From NCBI GenBank assembly GCA_902779645.1, contig CACZCH010000004.1:87925-151924 (forward strand): DNA of 64,000 nucleotides. Direction: 5' to 3'. The notes beneath the pieces were generated by a model, which was not told where the DNA came from, did not search any database, and saw only the letters and a list, made by a program, of their open reading frames with translations. How positions within the stretch are numbered: position 1 is the first letter of the stretch; every line of letters begins with the position of its first letter. The position numbers and the translations under genes are program-made. Source of the DNA: an uncultured bacterium. Its GTDB lineage: Bacteria; Cyanobacteriota; Vampirovibrionia; Gastranaerophilales; Gastranaerophilaceae. Of this stretch, positions 1 through 7,960 are shown in pieces.

Positions 1-2
1 GG

Positions 3-89
3 AGAGAGAGAATCAAAAGAGCAGGTGAAGAAATTAAAAAGATTAATCCGAATGTGAATACAGAATTTATAATTTATAATTGCAAATAA
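3..89 (+). CDS. C-terminal fragment of a possible DNA methyltransferase (cut by window edge)
   Basis: An open frame enters from the left edge and ends at a TAA, giving about 28 residues beginning RERIKRAGEEIKK. Runs of this kind (E-R-I-x-R-A-G-x-x-I) occur near the C terminus of type III/beta-class site-specific DNA methyltransferases, and the next two genes are methyltransferases, so a restriction-modification context is plausible. It overlaps the end of the convergent minus-strand methyltransferase by about 23 bases. The fragment is too short for a firm family call. Confidence 0.35.
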   Translation, partial: RERIKRAGEEIKKINPNVNTEFIIYNCK

Positions 90-927
90 GAACTTCTTGT
101 GTTTCTTTGTCTTTATTTTTACGTTGATAGCTGGAGTTATTGTAGCTTTTTTCTATATGTTTAACATTGTATTTTTTACTCCACCCAATAAGTTTAGTAT
201 TTTCTAATCCTTTATGAACCAATACATTCGAAAGTGCAAATTTTACATTCTTGCAATTCAAATAATCAAGTAATTCAAGAAGTTGTTCTTCCTCATTTCC
301 CCCCCAGTTTTTAAATCCGCGTTTCCCGTCATTATATGAAGCATTTGATATTAAATACGGCGGGTCTGCATAAACAAAATCATTTTCCCCTAAATCCATA
401 TTGTATAAAAAAGTAAAATCTTTTGAATAAAATTTAATATTTTTACTTTGCAAAGCTTTTAAAAAATTAATTAAATTCTCTTCTATTGTTTTATTGTATT
501 CACTTCTCATTTTTCCGAACGGAGTATTAAATTCATGTCGTGAATTAAACCTTATTTGGTGATTAAAAGAATAACAAGTCAGTATAAACAAATCCAAAAT
601 GTTTTTTGTCTTGTTATATTCACTTCTCAGAGTTAAATATCCATCGATGTTATCTATGCTTAAAGAGAATTCTTTTATGCGTGAGTAAATTTTGTCAATA
701 ACATTTGTTCCTTCTTTTTGAAAGTATTCAAACATTTGGGATAAAAATAGGTTGTGGTCGTTATATACAATACTTTTTGCTTTAACATTTATACCCACAT
801 TAAAACCGCCTCCAAAGAGGTCAATAAAAGTTCCAATGTTTTTAGGAAAACAAGGTATGATTGAGTCTAAAATTTTATATTTGCCTCCTGTGTAGTTTAA
901 AGGAGATTTGATATATTTTGACATCAT
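67..927 (-). CDS. D12-class N6-adenine DNA methyltransferase (Dam/DpnM-like)
   Basis: This 286-residue protein has the D12-class layout. An N-terminal LNYTGGKYK segment matches the motif X region, FIDLFGGGFNVG is motif I (S-adenosylmethionine binding), and DFVYADPPY is the catalytic DPPY motif IV. It would transfer a methyl group to N6 of adenine in a short DNA site. Its ATG overlaps the TGA of the upstream gene (ATGA overlap), and a GGAAGG ribosome-binding site sits inside that gene, so the two are translationally coupled. No endonuclease is visible within the window; it could lie beyond the left edge. The family is confident; target specificity is unknown. Confidence 0.88.
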   Translation of the reverse strand: MMSKYIKSPLNYTGGKYKILDSIIPCFPKNIGTFIDLFGGGFNVGINVKAKSIVYNDHNLFLSQMFEYFQKEGTNVIDKIYSRIKEFSLSIDNIDGYLTLRSEYNKTKNILDLFILTCYSFNHQIRFNSRHEFNTPFGKMRSEYNKTIEENLINFLKALQSKNIKFYSKDFTFLYNMDLGENDFVYADPPYLISNASYNDGKRGFKNWGGNEEEQLLELLDYLNCKNVKFALSNVLVHKGLENTKLIGWSKKYNVKHIEKSYNNSSYQRKNKDKETQEVLICNYKL

Positions 928-1952
928 ACTTCCTTCCTTGCATAAAAAATCAACTCTTTCAGATTACCTTCACAGTTACATTTCCCCCTGCATTTACCCC
1001 TGCTTTTGAACCTTCTGTAATCTATTTCATACATTTTATAGTTTGTACCGTATTTACACAGTACATTTTCTATTTCATTTATCCCCATAAGTCCTTCCGT
1101 ACTGTAACTCACAATGATATGTTTGAATTTTGCATTTTTAACTAAATCTTCAAAAGCATTTAGCACTACTTTCTTTTTACAGTAATCGGATTTTATTTCA
1201 TTCTCTCTTATACCTGTTACACCTTTAAGAATAGGGAAATCATATTTTGCAACTGTTTCGAGGAGGTGATAATTAGATGAGTATTGACGCTTGTTGTACG
1301 GCGGGTCGATATATAAAATATCTCCTTCAATATTTTTTATCAGAGTATTTGCGTCGGTGTTAAACGCGGTATTATTCTTTTTATTATCAAGAATTTCTAT
1401 TTCTTTTAGTGTTAAATCCTTAAGCGCCCTTTTGTCCCAGAATTTGTTATAAGCTCCATAAGTTCCGGAAATATTTGAGACAAATGGTATTGCTTCAATT
1501 AAGACTGCAATCAAATAGTAAAATTCGGATTCATTTATCTTTTCTTTTTTTAACCAATCATTAATCTTAGTTCTTATAAAGTCTATTTTTAGCGCGTTTT
1601 CTCCGCTAAGATACATTCTGCCTCCTGCGGGAGAGTAATTATTCAAGCAAAAACGCTTTTTATTGGGTAAACTTTCGATCTCATTTTCTTTTAAGTTATT
1701 AAAATACTCTACAGGATCAAATCCAAGCTTGTTAAAATTTGGTCTTATGTTATTTTCTATAACCCCTTTTTGGATACAAAAAGAAAAATACATTAAGTCA
1801 TTGGACAGGATTCTGAATCTGCTCTTAAAATAGTTTGCGACAGATGCCGTACCGGAAAAAATATCACAAAAAGATTCGGCAGATTCTATGTTTTCATCGA
1901 TAACCCGCTCGATTTCTCCCAGTAATAACTTCTTACTCCCTATATAGCGCAT
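924..1952 (-). CDS. second D12-class N6-adenine DNA methyltransferase
   Basis: This 342-residue protein begins MRYIGSKKLLLGEI, typical of D12-class enzymes. It has the SAM-binding motif CDIFSGTASVA near residue 29 and the catalytic motif YIDPPYNKRQY near residue 216. The C-terminal tail is Lys/Arg-rich and contains C-x3-C-x-C. It is the first gene of a two-gene unit with the downstream methyltransferase. Two different D12 enzymes side by side can protect the two strands of an asymmetric site, as in FokI-type or similar systems. That is an inference; nothing here shows the target. Confidence 0.87.
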   Translation of the reverse strand: MRYIGSKKLLLGEIERVIDENIESAESFCDIFSGTASVANYFKSRFRILSNDLMYFSFCIQKGVIENNIRPNFNKLGFDPVEYFNNLKENEIESLPNKKRFCLNNYSPAGGRMYLSGENALKIDFIRTKINDWLKKEKINESEFYYLIAVLIEAIPFVSNISGTYGAYNKFWDKRALKDLTLKEIEILDNKKNNTAFNTDANTLIKNIEGDILYIDPPYNKRQYSSNYHLLETVAKYDFPILKGVTGIRENEIKSDYCKKKVVLNAFEDLVKNAKFKHIIVSYSTEGLMGINEIENVLCKYGTNYKMYEIDYRRFKSRGKCRGKCNCEGNLKELIFYARKEV

Positions 1953-1992
1953 AGTTAAATTTTATCATAAATTAAGAAATAAAAAATGAAAA

Positions 1993-3141
1993 TTACAAAT
2001 CAAACGGGTCATCTTCTTTGTAATAGTTTTTCTTTCCCTGTCTCATTTTATCATTTCGTTTTTTAACATCTTTTGCCACATTTTTGTATGCGTTATCCAA
2101 AGATATTTTTGCTATTGGTCTGTTTTTAGTCCTGTCGTTTACAGTAAGCCAATATGTATCTTTTATGTTGTTTACGCTGAATGATATTTTTCCGGCAAAT
2201 CTGTCTCCCGGTTTTAACTGCGAGAAAAACAGCTTTGTGTCTCCGAAAATTGAAGGATTAAATATAGTATTATAGTCGTTTACCAAAGCTAAATCCATAC
2301 CGGAAAATGTTTTCTTTGACATATTGGAAATAGAAAGGGATAAGGTTATAGTATTAACTTCTCCAAACGGGTCTTTTTCATAAAGAATATTTGCAATTCT
2401 GATATCAAGTCCGGGGTAGAAAAGCTCTTCGTCTCTCAAAGCTTCTTCTTTGTATACAGGAAGGTCAATACTTGAAATCATTTTTAAGCGAATCTCATCT
2501 CCGGGGGATATAAGAACATTTTTACCTTTTCTATACAGTGACATGCCAAGTCCTATTGTTCCACCTATTGCTGCACCGCCTGCTATGGTATATCCGTTAG
2601 AAGCAATTGCAGCCGCAGGTCCTAGGGCTTGAAGAGCAAAAAATCCCCCCATAACTCCGCCTGCAGCGGTATATCCTATATCTGTTGCTACGATTTTTCC
2701 CGTTTCTTTTATCGGATGGAGTTTTGTAGACATTTTCCCTTCAATATCTATTTCTCTTCCGTCGGGGGTAATAAGTTTATCAAAGCTCAGGTTTATATAT
2801 CCGTTTCTTCCGAGACGTTTTGCTTCGCCGACTTGAGTAATTGTACCGTGTGCAATTGTACCTTTTGGAATAATAACTCCTTTATCACTTACTACATCAG
2901 ATGTTACTTTAGCAAAGAATTCATCTCCTTCAAGAGAAAAAGAGCCATCCAGTACTTGAGAGACCGTTAATCTTATGTCGTCTTTTCTGTCTAGCGTATC
3001 TACTTTATCAGTAAATAAATCTTCTTGAGGACGTTTGTATGAATCATCATACTCCGCATGCCCCTGAAAGAAATCGCCTGCGTACACAGCAGGATTCAAC
3101 AGCATTAAGCATGTTAATAATATGGCTAACCTCTTCCTCAT
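1993..3141 (-). CDS. secreted hypothetical protein with TrbI/VirB10-like segment
   Basis: The protein has 382 residues with a clear signal peptide (MRKRLAILLTCLMLLNPAVYAG). Residues 75-145 carry the pattern VIIPKGTIAHGTITQVG followed by LSFDKLITPDGREIDI. This resembles the beta-rich domain of TrbI/VirB10-type envelope proteins (V-x-x-G-T-x-x-x-G-x-V ... L-x-F-x-x-L-x-x-P-D-G). A Gly/Ala-rich hydrophobic stretch follows near residues 155-205 and could span a membrane. The gene at 19642-20457 has the same layout and looks like a distant paralogue. A strong promoter ends seven bases before the ATG and there is no ribosome-binding site, so the mRNA is probably leaderless. Function unknown. Confidence 0.7.
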   Translation of the reverse strand: MRKRLAILLTCLMLLNPAVYAGDFFQGHAEYDDSYKRPQEDLFTDKVDTLDRKDDIRLTVSQVLDGSFSLEGDEFFAKVTSDVVSDKGVIIPKGTIAHGTITQVGEAKRLGRNGYINLSFDKLITPDGREIDIEGKMSTKLHPIKETGKIVATDIGYTAAGGVMGGFFALQALGPAAAIASNGYTIAGGAAIGGTIGLGMSLYRKGKNVLISPGDEIRLKMISSIDLPVYKEEALRDEELFYPGLDIRIANILYEKDPFGEVNTITLSLSISNMSKKTFSGMDLALVNDYNTIFNPSIFGDTKLFFSQLKPGDRFAGKISFSVNNIKDTYWLTVNDRTKNRPIAKISLDNAYKNVAKDVKKRNDKMRQGKKNYYKEDDPFDL

Positions 3142-3148
3142 ATTTAAT

Positions 3149-3176
3149 ATTATACTCTATTTTGGTTTTTATTCAA
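3149..3176 (-). promoter_or_regulatory. sigma70-type promoter for the secreted protein gene, leaderless
   Basis: On the minus strand TTGAAT and TATAAT are separated by 16 bases. The -10 box ends seven bases before the start codon, placing transcription initiation at or beside the A of ATG. Confidence 0.7.
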
Positions 3177-3229
3177 TTTTTAACAAAAAAATATCGGATA
3201 AAAGTTGTATTGAGAGGTTTACGATATGT

Positions 3230-3811
3230 CTAAACTTTTATATTGCCGTTATAGATTTGATATCCATAAGCAGAAGGGTTCTTTTGCATATCTATATAGT
3301 TCTTTTGTACTCTGGAAGCTGTTGCATTGCGAATTAGAGGGGTTACAATATTACATGACAAAACGCTTGCACCTACTGTCCCCATCGTAGTAACAAAGTT
3401 TTTATATGATTCGTAAGATTTGGAAACGTCAGAATTTTTTGGCAGTATATCGCCTACATTAAAGTCAAGCTTACCAACTTTGTCTTTGTATACAGAATGT
3501 TTGTTAAGAATATCTCTTACGCTTTGCGGTGCAATTTTACCGGTAGTTGCCATTCTTGAAATAAATTTTTTGGTAAGCATTGTTATAGTGAAGAATGCAC
3601 CTATATTTACAACCGCATCCATTATTTCTTGTGGTAGAAGGAAGCTTTTTTTCTCGGCAGAGATTTTATTGTTTCCTAAAATACCGCAGATTTGTGCCAA
3701 TGAAGACAATCCCCAACCTAAAGTGCCTGTCGCAATAAGCATTTTAGAGGTATCTTCTTCAAAGTGCTTGCATATCCATTTAAAACTTTTTTGAAGTACT
3801 GAATTAGGCAT
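3230..3811 (-). CDS. hypothetical membrane protein
   Basis: This 193-residue protein has about three hydrophobic segments (around residues 24-45, 65-80 and 139-160) separated by charged loops. No known family is recognised. Its start overlaps the stop of the upstream membrane-protein gene by eight bases, so the pair is probably co-translated and may act together. It ends in a polar tail (YGYQIYNGNIKV). No catalytic motif is visible. Confidence 0.6.
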   Translation of the reverse strand: MPNSVLQKSFKWICKHFEEDTSKMLIATGTLGWGLSSLAQICGILGNNKISAEKKSFLLPQEIMDAVVNIGAFFTITMLTKKFISRMATTGKIAPQSVRDILNKHSVYKDKVGKLDFNVGDILPKNSDVSKSYESYKNFVTTMGTVGASVLSCNIVTPLIRNATASRVQKNYIDMQKNPSAYGYQIYNGNIKV

Positions 3812-4451
3812 TAGCTACCTCCTTCAGTGTTTCAGAATCTTGTTTTAGTTCATTTCTCATTGATTTCTTTGATTTATCGTTAAGCAGGTTTGTTAAAATA
3901 ATTGTTAGCGGAGCATCAAGAACAAAATTTGTAACGCACATTGCACCAAGAGCCAGTACCATTGCAAGTGTAGCGCGATAATTTTTTAAATGAGTTTCGT
4001 TTTTAGAAAGTTTTTCGATGTAATCAATTGGGAGAAGAGCTTTACTGTATTTACCTTTTCCAAACGGATTTGTCATTTTTTCAACAAGTTTGTGTATAGG
4101 TCCTCTTACTACAAACATACCTACAAGCGTCCCTGCGACGATTTTAGCAATAGTTCTGTTTCGGGAAACAGTTCTTGTTTCATCGTCTACTCTGTGGTTG
4201 TAGTAGTCAATTGTCGGCTGTGTAAGAAGTGCAGTTGCTCCTAATATACCTCTGTTCCACATAGGATGTGAAAACCAGTATGTTGTTTTATCCCAATTTT
4301 TAATTGAATTTTTACTCTCTTTAGAAGTGTGCGAAGGAGACGCATCGATGACATATTGCTCGAAACGCCTAAACTGTCTTATAAGCCAATTCGGGTTGTT
4401 TGGTTTTCCCTGCATGGATATATTGCTGGTATTAACAGGATAAATATTCAT
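3804..4451 (-). CDS. hypothetical membrane protein, partner of the downstream gene
   Basis: The open frame reaches 4481, but the ATG at 4451 is preferred because GGAAG lies nine bases upstream of it. The resulting protein begins MNIYPVNTSNISMQGKP, a variant of the short F-x-G signature seen in several hypothetical proteins of this window. It has three to four hydrophobic segments (GILGATALLTQP, IVAGTLVGMFVV, and two near the C terminus). No known family is recognised. It is the first gene of a pair with the overlapping downstream gene. Confidence 0.62.
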   Translation of the reverse strand: MNIYPVNTSNISMQGKPNNPNWLIRQFRRFEQYVIDASPSHTSKESKNSIKNWDKTTYWFSHPMWNRGILGATALLTQPTIDYYNHRVDDETRTVSRNRTIAKIVAGTLVGMFVVRGPIHKLVEKMTNPFGKGKYSKALLPIDYIEKLSKNETHLKNYRATLAMVLALGAMCVTNFVLDAPLTIILTNLLNDKSKKSMRNELKQDSETLKEVANA

Positions 4452-4644
4452 ACAACACTTCTTCCATGTATATAAAAACATTTGCTAATCAGAAATTGAC
4501 ATATTTTTTACAAAAGTTAACAAATATAATATGAATGTTGTTAAATTACTAAAATAACTAAAATAACCTACTCGGCTAATGTACTAAGAATCTTGGGTAT
4601 TATTAAATAGACTTGTACAAGAAAATAGGAGGATTTTAAGAGCG

Positions 4645-5331
4645 ATGGTTACAGCAGTACAAACGGAAAAGAGTATAATAAGCGTTATAATAATTGAAGA
4701 TTTCAAGCTTACGCGTGTAGGACTCAGATGCGCATTAAATTCTAACGACGATATCAATGTTGTGGCGGAAAGTGAGAATGCGACAGATGGATTGCAGTTG
4801 ATAGAACGGCATAAACCGGATGTTGTATTAATGGATTTAGGGCTTGCAGGTATGAACGGGATAGAAGCGACCCTAAAGCTCAGAGAAACAATGCCTGATG
4901 TTAAGGTTATAGCCCTAACATCCCACGATAGAGAAGAAGAGGTTATATCTGCTCTTTCTGCAGGAGCGATGGCATACTGCCTTAAAGATATCGACCCGAT
5001 AAAACTTGCAGATGTTATTCGAGACGTTAAGGAAGGTGTCTGCTGGCTTGATCCGGTTATTGCAAGAAAAGTCCTTGATTCTTTTCCGAAACAGGAAACT
5101 CTCGGAATTTTAAGCGACAGAAGCTCCGAAGAGGGTAGAGTTCCTTTGACTGAAAGAGAATATGAAGTTTTGAAACACTTAGTTGAGGGAAAAAGCAATA
5201 CTGAAATTGCAAAAGAACTTATAGTAAGCGTGCACACAGCAAAAGCTCACGTATGTTCAATTCTTCAAAAAATGTGTGTAAACGATAGAGTCCAAGCGGC
5301 AGTAAAAGCCGTAAAAGAAGGTCTTGTCTAG
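4645..5331 (+). CDS. NarL/FixJ-family response regulator (orphan)
   Basis: The receiver domain spans residues 12-125, with the acidic pair E18-D19, phospho-acceptor D64 in VVLMDLG, a Thr-Ser switch in ALTSHD and the conserved Lys in CLKD. A LuxR-type helix-turn-helix follows (LTEREYEVLKHLVEGKSNTEIAKEL, VHTAKAHV). It should bind DNA as a dimer once phosphorylated. No histidine kinase is adjacent, so it is an orphan whose signal is unknown. A GGAGG ribosome-binding site precedes the chosen ATG, and a strong terminator follows directly, so it is transcribed alone. Confidence 0.92.
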   Translation: MVTAVQTEKSIISVIIIEDFKLTRVGLRCALNSNDDINVVAESENATDGLQLIERHKPDVVLMDLGLAGMNGIEATLKLRETMPDVKVIALTSHDREEEVISALSAGAMAYCLKDIDPIKLADVIRDVKEGVCWLDPVIARKVLDSFPKQETLGILSDRSSEEGRVPLTEREYEVLKHLVEGKSNTEIAKELIVSVHTAKAHVCSILQKMCVNDRVQAAVKAVKEGLV

Positions 5332-5345
5332 TGTGAATATATAAT

Positions 5346-5390
5346 AAAAAAGTTAATGCCAAAGTTTTCTTTTGGCATTAACTTTTTTAT
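5346..5390 (+). terminator. rho-independent terminator after the response regulator
   Basis: An 18-bp stem around AAAGTTAATGCCAAA and its complement with a seven-base loop is followed by TTTTTTATT. The A-rich left arm means it can also act on the opposite strand. Confidence 0.88.
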
Positions 5391-5423
5391 TGTTTTATTG
5401 TATAATCTACTCGGGAGCAAAGT

Positions 5424-6560
5424 TTGAAAAAGATTAAAAAACATATAAAAATACAGTTGTTTAAACTCAAACACATGAGACAGCTTGATAAATATCTTTT
5501 AAAACAGGTTATAGAGATGTTTATCATGGGTGTTCTTGTGTTCACTTCAATTATATTTGCTTCCGATACATTTATTACTCTTATTAAACAGATATCAATG
5601 TATGGTATTCCGTTTAAGATAGCATTTTTAATAATTATTTTGCACTTGCCGTCAGTTTTCGTAATGACAATTCCGATGGGAGTGCTTCTTGCAACCGTTA
5701 TGACCTTAAACGGATTAAGTTTAAGCTCTGAGATTACTGTTATGAGAGCTTGCGGAATAGGGTTGAACAGAATAGCGAAGCCCATATTTATTTTTGCAAT
5801 TATTATGTCTTGTATAAGCTTTGTAGTCAATGAAACAGTTGTACCTGTTATGACAAAACAGTCAACGGATTTGGCTCTTTATGCATTCAGTAAAAAAAAT
5901 ATTCCTGAAGGTAAAGAAAATTTTACTTTTAAAGAAGTAAAAGATGACGGAATGCTAAAACGTTTATTTTATGTAGGAAATTGCAGTGACGGACTTTTGC
6001 ATAATATAACGGTGTTAGATGCATCAAAAGACGGTACTATACAGATTTTACAAGCAAAAGAAGGTACTACTGCTGAAGAAGGATGGCAGTTCCAAAAAGG
6101 TGCAATCTACACTGTAACTAATAGAGGAAATGCTCTTGATACAACTCTGTTTGAGGATACAAATATCAAATTCGGTATGGATTTATCTGACGAGATGAAC
6201 CGGAATTTAGCTAATGAACATAATTTTATCCAGCTTTGCAAACTCATACCAAAAACAAATCCGGAAGATAGGGGTTGGCTTACAATAAGTTTGTTTGATA
6301 AAATTGCACTTCCATTAACCACAATTGTTTTTGTTTTGATAGGAGTTCCGCTTGCAATAACTCCACCCAGAGTCAGGTATAACAGGGGATTTTTATTTAG
6401 CATTTTGATAATATTCGCATATTATCTTGTAAGAGCACTTTCTATATCCTTTGGTGAAGCGGGTTCACTTGCTCCGGTTCTCGCTGCTTTTATGCCGGAT
6501 ATTGTATTAACAATAATAGGTGTGGGTTTATATTACAGAAAAGTCTATACTATCTGTTAG
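5424..6560 (+). CDS. LptF/LptG-family lipopolysaccharide export permease
   Basis: This is a YjgP/YjgQ-family inner-membrane permease. Three N-terminal membrane segments follow the typical opening LDKYLLKQVIEMF, and the conserved stretch IPMGVLLATVMTLNGLS is present. A periplasmic beta-jellyroll region (about residues 150-270) precedes three C-terminal membrane segments (PLTTIVFVLIGVPLAITPP). With LptBC it would extract lipopolysaccharide from the inner membrane, so the cell is a diderm. The TTG start is chosen because GGGAG lies six bases upstream; an ATG at 5475 is the alternative. A TATAAT box at 5401-5406 lies just upstream, overlapping the previous terminator. It leads the following genes. 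Confidence 0.85.
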   Translation: MKKIKKHIKIQLFKLKHMRQLDKYLLKQVIEMFIMGVLVFTSIIFASDTFITLIKQISMYGIPFKIAFLIIILHLPSVFVMTIPMGVLLATVMTLNGLSLSSEITVMRACGIGLNRIAKPIFIFAIIMSCISFVVNETVVPVMTKQSTDLALYAFSKKNIPEGKENFTFKEVKDDGMLKRLFYVGNCSDGLLHNITVLDASKDGTIQILQAKEGTTAEEGWQFQKGAIYTVTNRGNALDTTLFEDTNIKFGMDLSDEMNRNLANEHNFIQLCKLIPKTNPEDRGWLTISLFDKIALPLTTIVFVLIGVPLAITPPRVRYNRGFLFSILIIFAYYLVRALSISFGEAGSLAPVLAAFMPDIVLTIIGVGLYYRKVYTIC

Positions 6561-6575
6561 GAGGCAATTAGATAA

Positions 6576-7334
6576 GTGGACAGATATAGATTGATAGCTT
6601 CTATTGTTGTTTTATTGATATATCTGTTATCATTATATCCTTGGCAGACAATAGTTGTTACAGCTATTTTATGTATCGGATATTTAATTATTAGGAATCT
6701 TGGCTCGGCAAATACTTCACGTCAGGCAAAAACAAGACGCAGATTGGAAGCTTTGTCTCAAGCAAAAATTTATTTAGCACCATATACCGATATATGGAAA
6801 AATTTAAGAGTCTCTAATAAATTCTGTACACTAAGATTAGCAAGAGACGGACAAACAATTACTGCAAAAGAAAGCATAATATACGGGAATCGAATATTAA
6901 GAGTTATAAAATCTAAAGTGCATCCTATTGATGATTTGTGGGATATGCTATGCATGAGCTTTGATCATAATACTTCTTTTGAGGGTTTGGTTGAACTTTT
7001 TAGGCGATTTGAAGTTCAAGTATACATTGAAGGAGAAGTTGTACAAAAAAATCAGGTGCTTGATGTAAAAAATGTTAAAGAAAAAGAGAAACTTGATGTT
7101 AATAATGCTTCAGAGGTTGAACTTACTGCACTTCCCGGAGTTAGCATTGTTATGGCAAAAAAACTTATCAAAAAACGTGAAGATATCGGCGGATTTAAGA
7201 GTGTAAGTGATGTTTGCATATTTTTAAGATTAAAACCCCATATGCAAAAACAATTAGAAGAGTTAATTTGTGTCAAAAAAATGAAGGGTAGTGTCAGCAT
7301 AAAACGTTACGAAGAAAGAAAAATTGATTTGTAA
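6576..7334 (+). CDS. membrane-anchored helix-hairpin-helix (ComEA-like) protein
   Basis: The 252-residue protein starts at GTG, 11 bases after an AGGAGG site that overlaps the previous stop. Two hydrophobic segments (residues 6-38) anchor it, a soluble region follows, and residues 170-230 form a ComEA-type helix-hairpin-helix domain (LDVNNASEVELTALPGVS, then KKREDIGGFKSVSDV). Such domains bind DNA without sequence specificity and are found in competence proteins. The domain here is at the end of a longer protein than ComEA. It lies in a run with lptF/G and the radical SAM gene. A role in DNA handling at the membrane is inferred. Confidence 0.75.
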   Translation: MDRYRLIASIVVLLIYLLSLYPWQTIVVTAILCIGYLIIRNLGSANTSRQAKTRRRLEALSQAKIYLAPYTDIWKNLRVSNKFCTLRLARDGQTITAKESIIYGNRILRVIKSKVHPIDDLWDMLCMSFDHNTSFEGLVELFRRFEVQVYIEGEVVQKNQVLDVKNVKEKEKLDVNNASEVELTALPGVSIVMAKKLIKKREDIGGFKSVSDVCIFLRLKPHMQKQLEELICVKKMKGSVSIKRYEERKIDL

Positions 7335-7335
7335 T

Positions 7336-7929
7336 ATGAAGCTTAGAGTATTCAATATAATTAAAAACACAAAAGTAGAAGGTCCGGGGAATCGGTATTG
7401 TATATGGGTGCAAGGTTGCTCAAGACATTGTAGAGGGTGCCAGGCGGTTCATACTTGGTCACACAAAGGCGGTGAATTGTATGATGTTGAAGTAATTCTA
7501 GATGATATATTTAATCAAAAAGATAAAATTGAAGGCGTAACTTTTCTGGGAGGTGAGCCTTTTGAACAGGCCGAGGCTTTGGGAATTATTGCACAAAAAG
7601 TAAAAGAAAAAGGTCTTAGTGTCCTTTGTTTTACGGGGGGTAAACTGGAAGAACTCAGAGAAAATCAGATTAATAAAAAGTTGTTAGATAATACAGATTT
7701 ATTGATAGACGGCAAATTTATTGAAAAATTAACCGATTATTCCCGTCCGTGGTGCGGTTCAAGCAACCAAAGATACCACTTTTTGACTGACAGATATAAT
7801 GAAGAAATTTTTACAAAATATAAAAACAAAGTTGAGGTAAATATCTCAAAAAACGGGCAAATTTTTATGAACGGAATGGGAAATTTTGATGAGATACTTC
7901 GTAAGGTTGATTTAATGGGGATTAAATAA
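7336..7929 (+). CDS. NrdG-like radical SAM activating protein
   Basis: Residues 28-35 hold the radical SAM cluster motif C-x3-C-x2-C (CSRHCRGC), followed by QAVHTW, close to the NrdG-type CPGCHNPETW. The SAM-binding GGE motif is present (TFLGGEPF). Family members activate glycyl-radical enzymes or modify peptides by making a 5'-deoxyadenosyl radical. No anaerobic ribonucleotide reductase gene is adjacent. Instead a Ycf46-like AAA ATPase and two small genes follow, so it may serve those. The ATG beside the previous stop codon is chosen; an in-frame TTG four codons earlier is less likely. Confidence 0.85.
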   Translation: MKLRVFNIIKNTKVEGPGNRYCIWVQGCSRHCRGCQAVHTWSHKGGELYDVEVILDDIFNQKDKIEGVTFLGGEPFEQAEALGIIAQKVKEKGLSVLCFTGGKLEELRENQINKKLLDNTDLLIDGKFIEKLTDYSRPWCGSSNQRYHFLTDRYNEEIFTKYKNKVEVNISKNGQIFMNGMGNFDEILRKVDLMGIK

Positions 7930-7960
7930 TGGTACTATAACTGAAAGACAGGAGAATAGT

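Noticed and set aside
4584..5237. Long minus-strand ORF opposite the response regulator
   Set aside because: It is the mirror of a well-defined REC-HTH gene, and its Ser/Thr-rich product has no domain.
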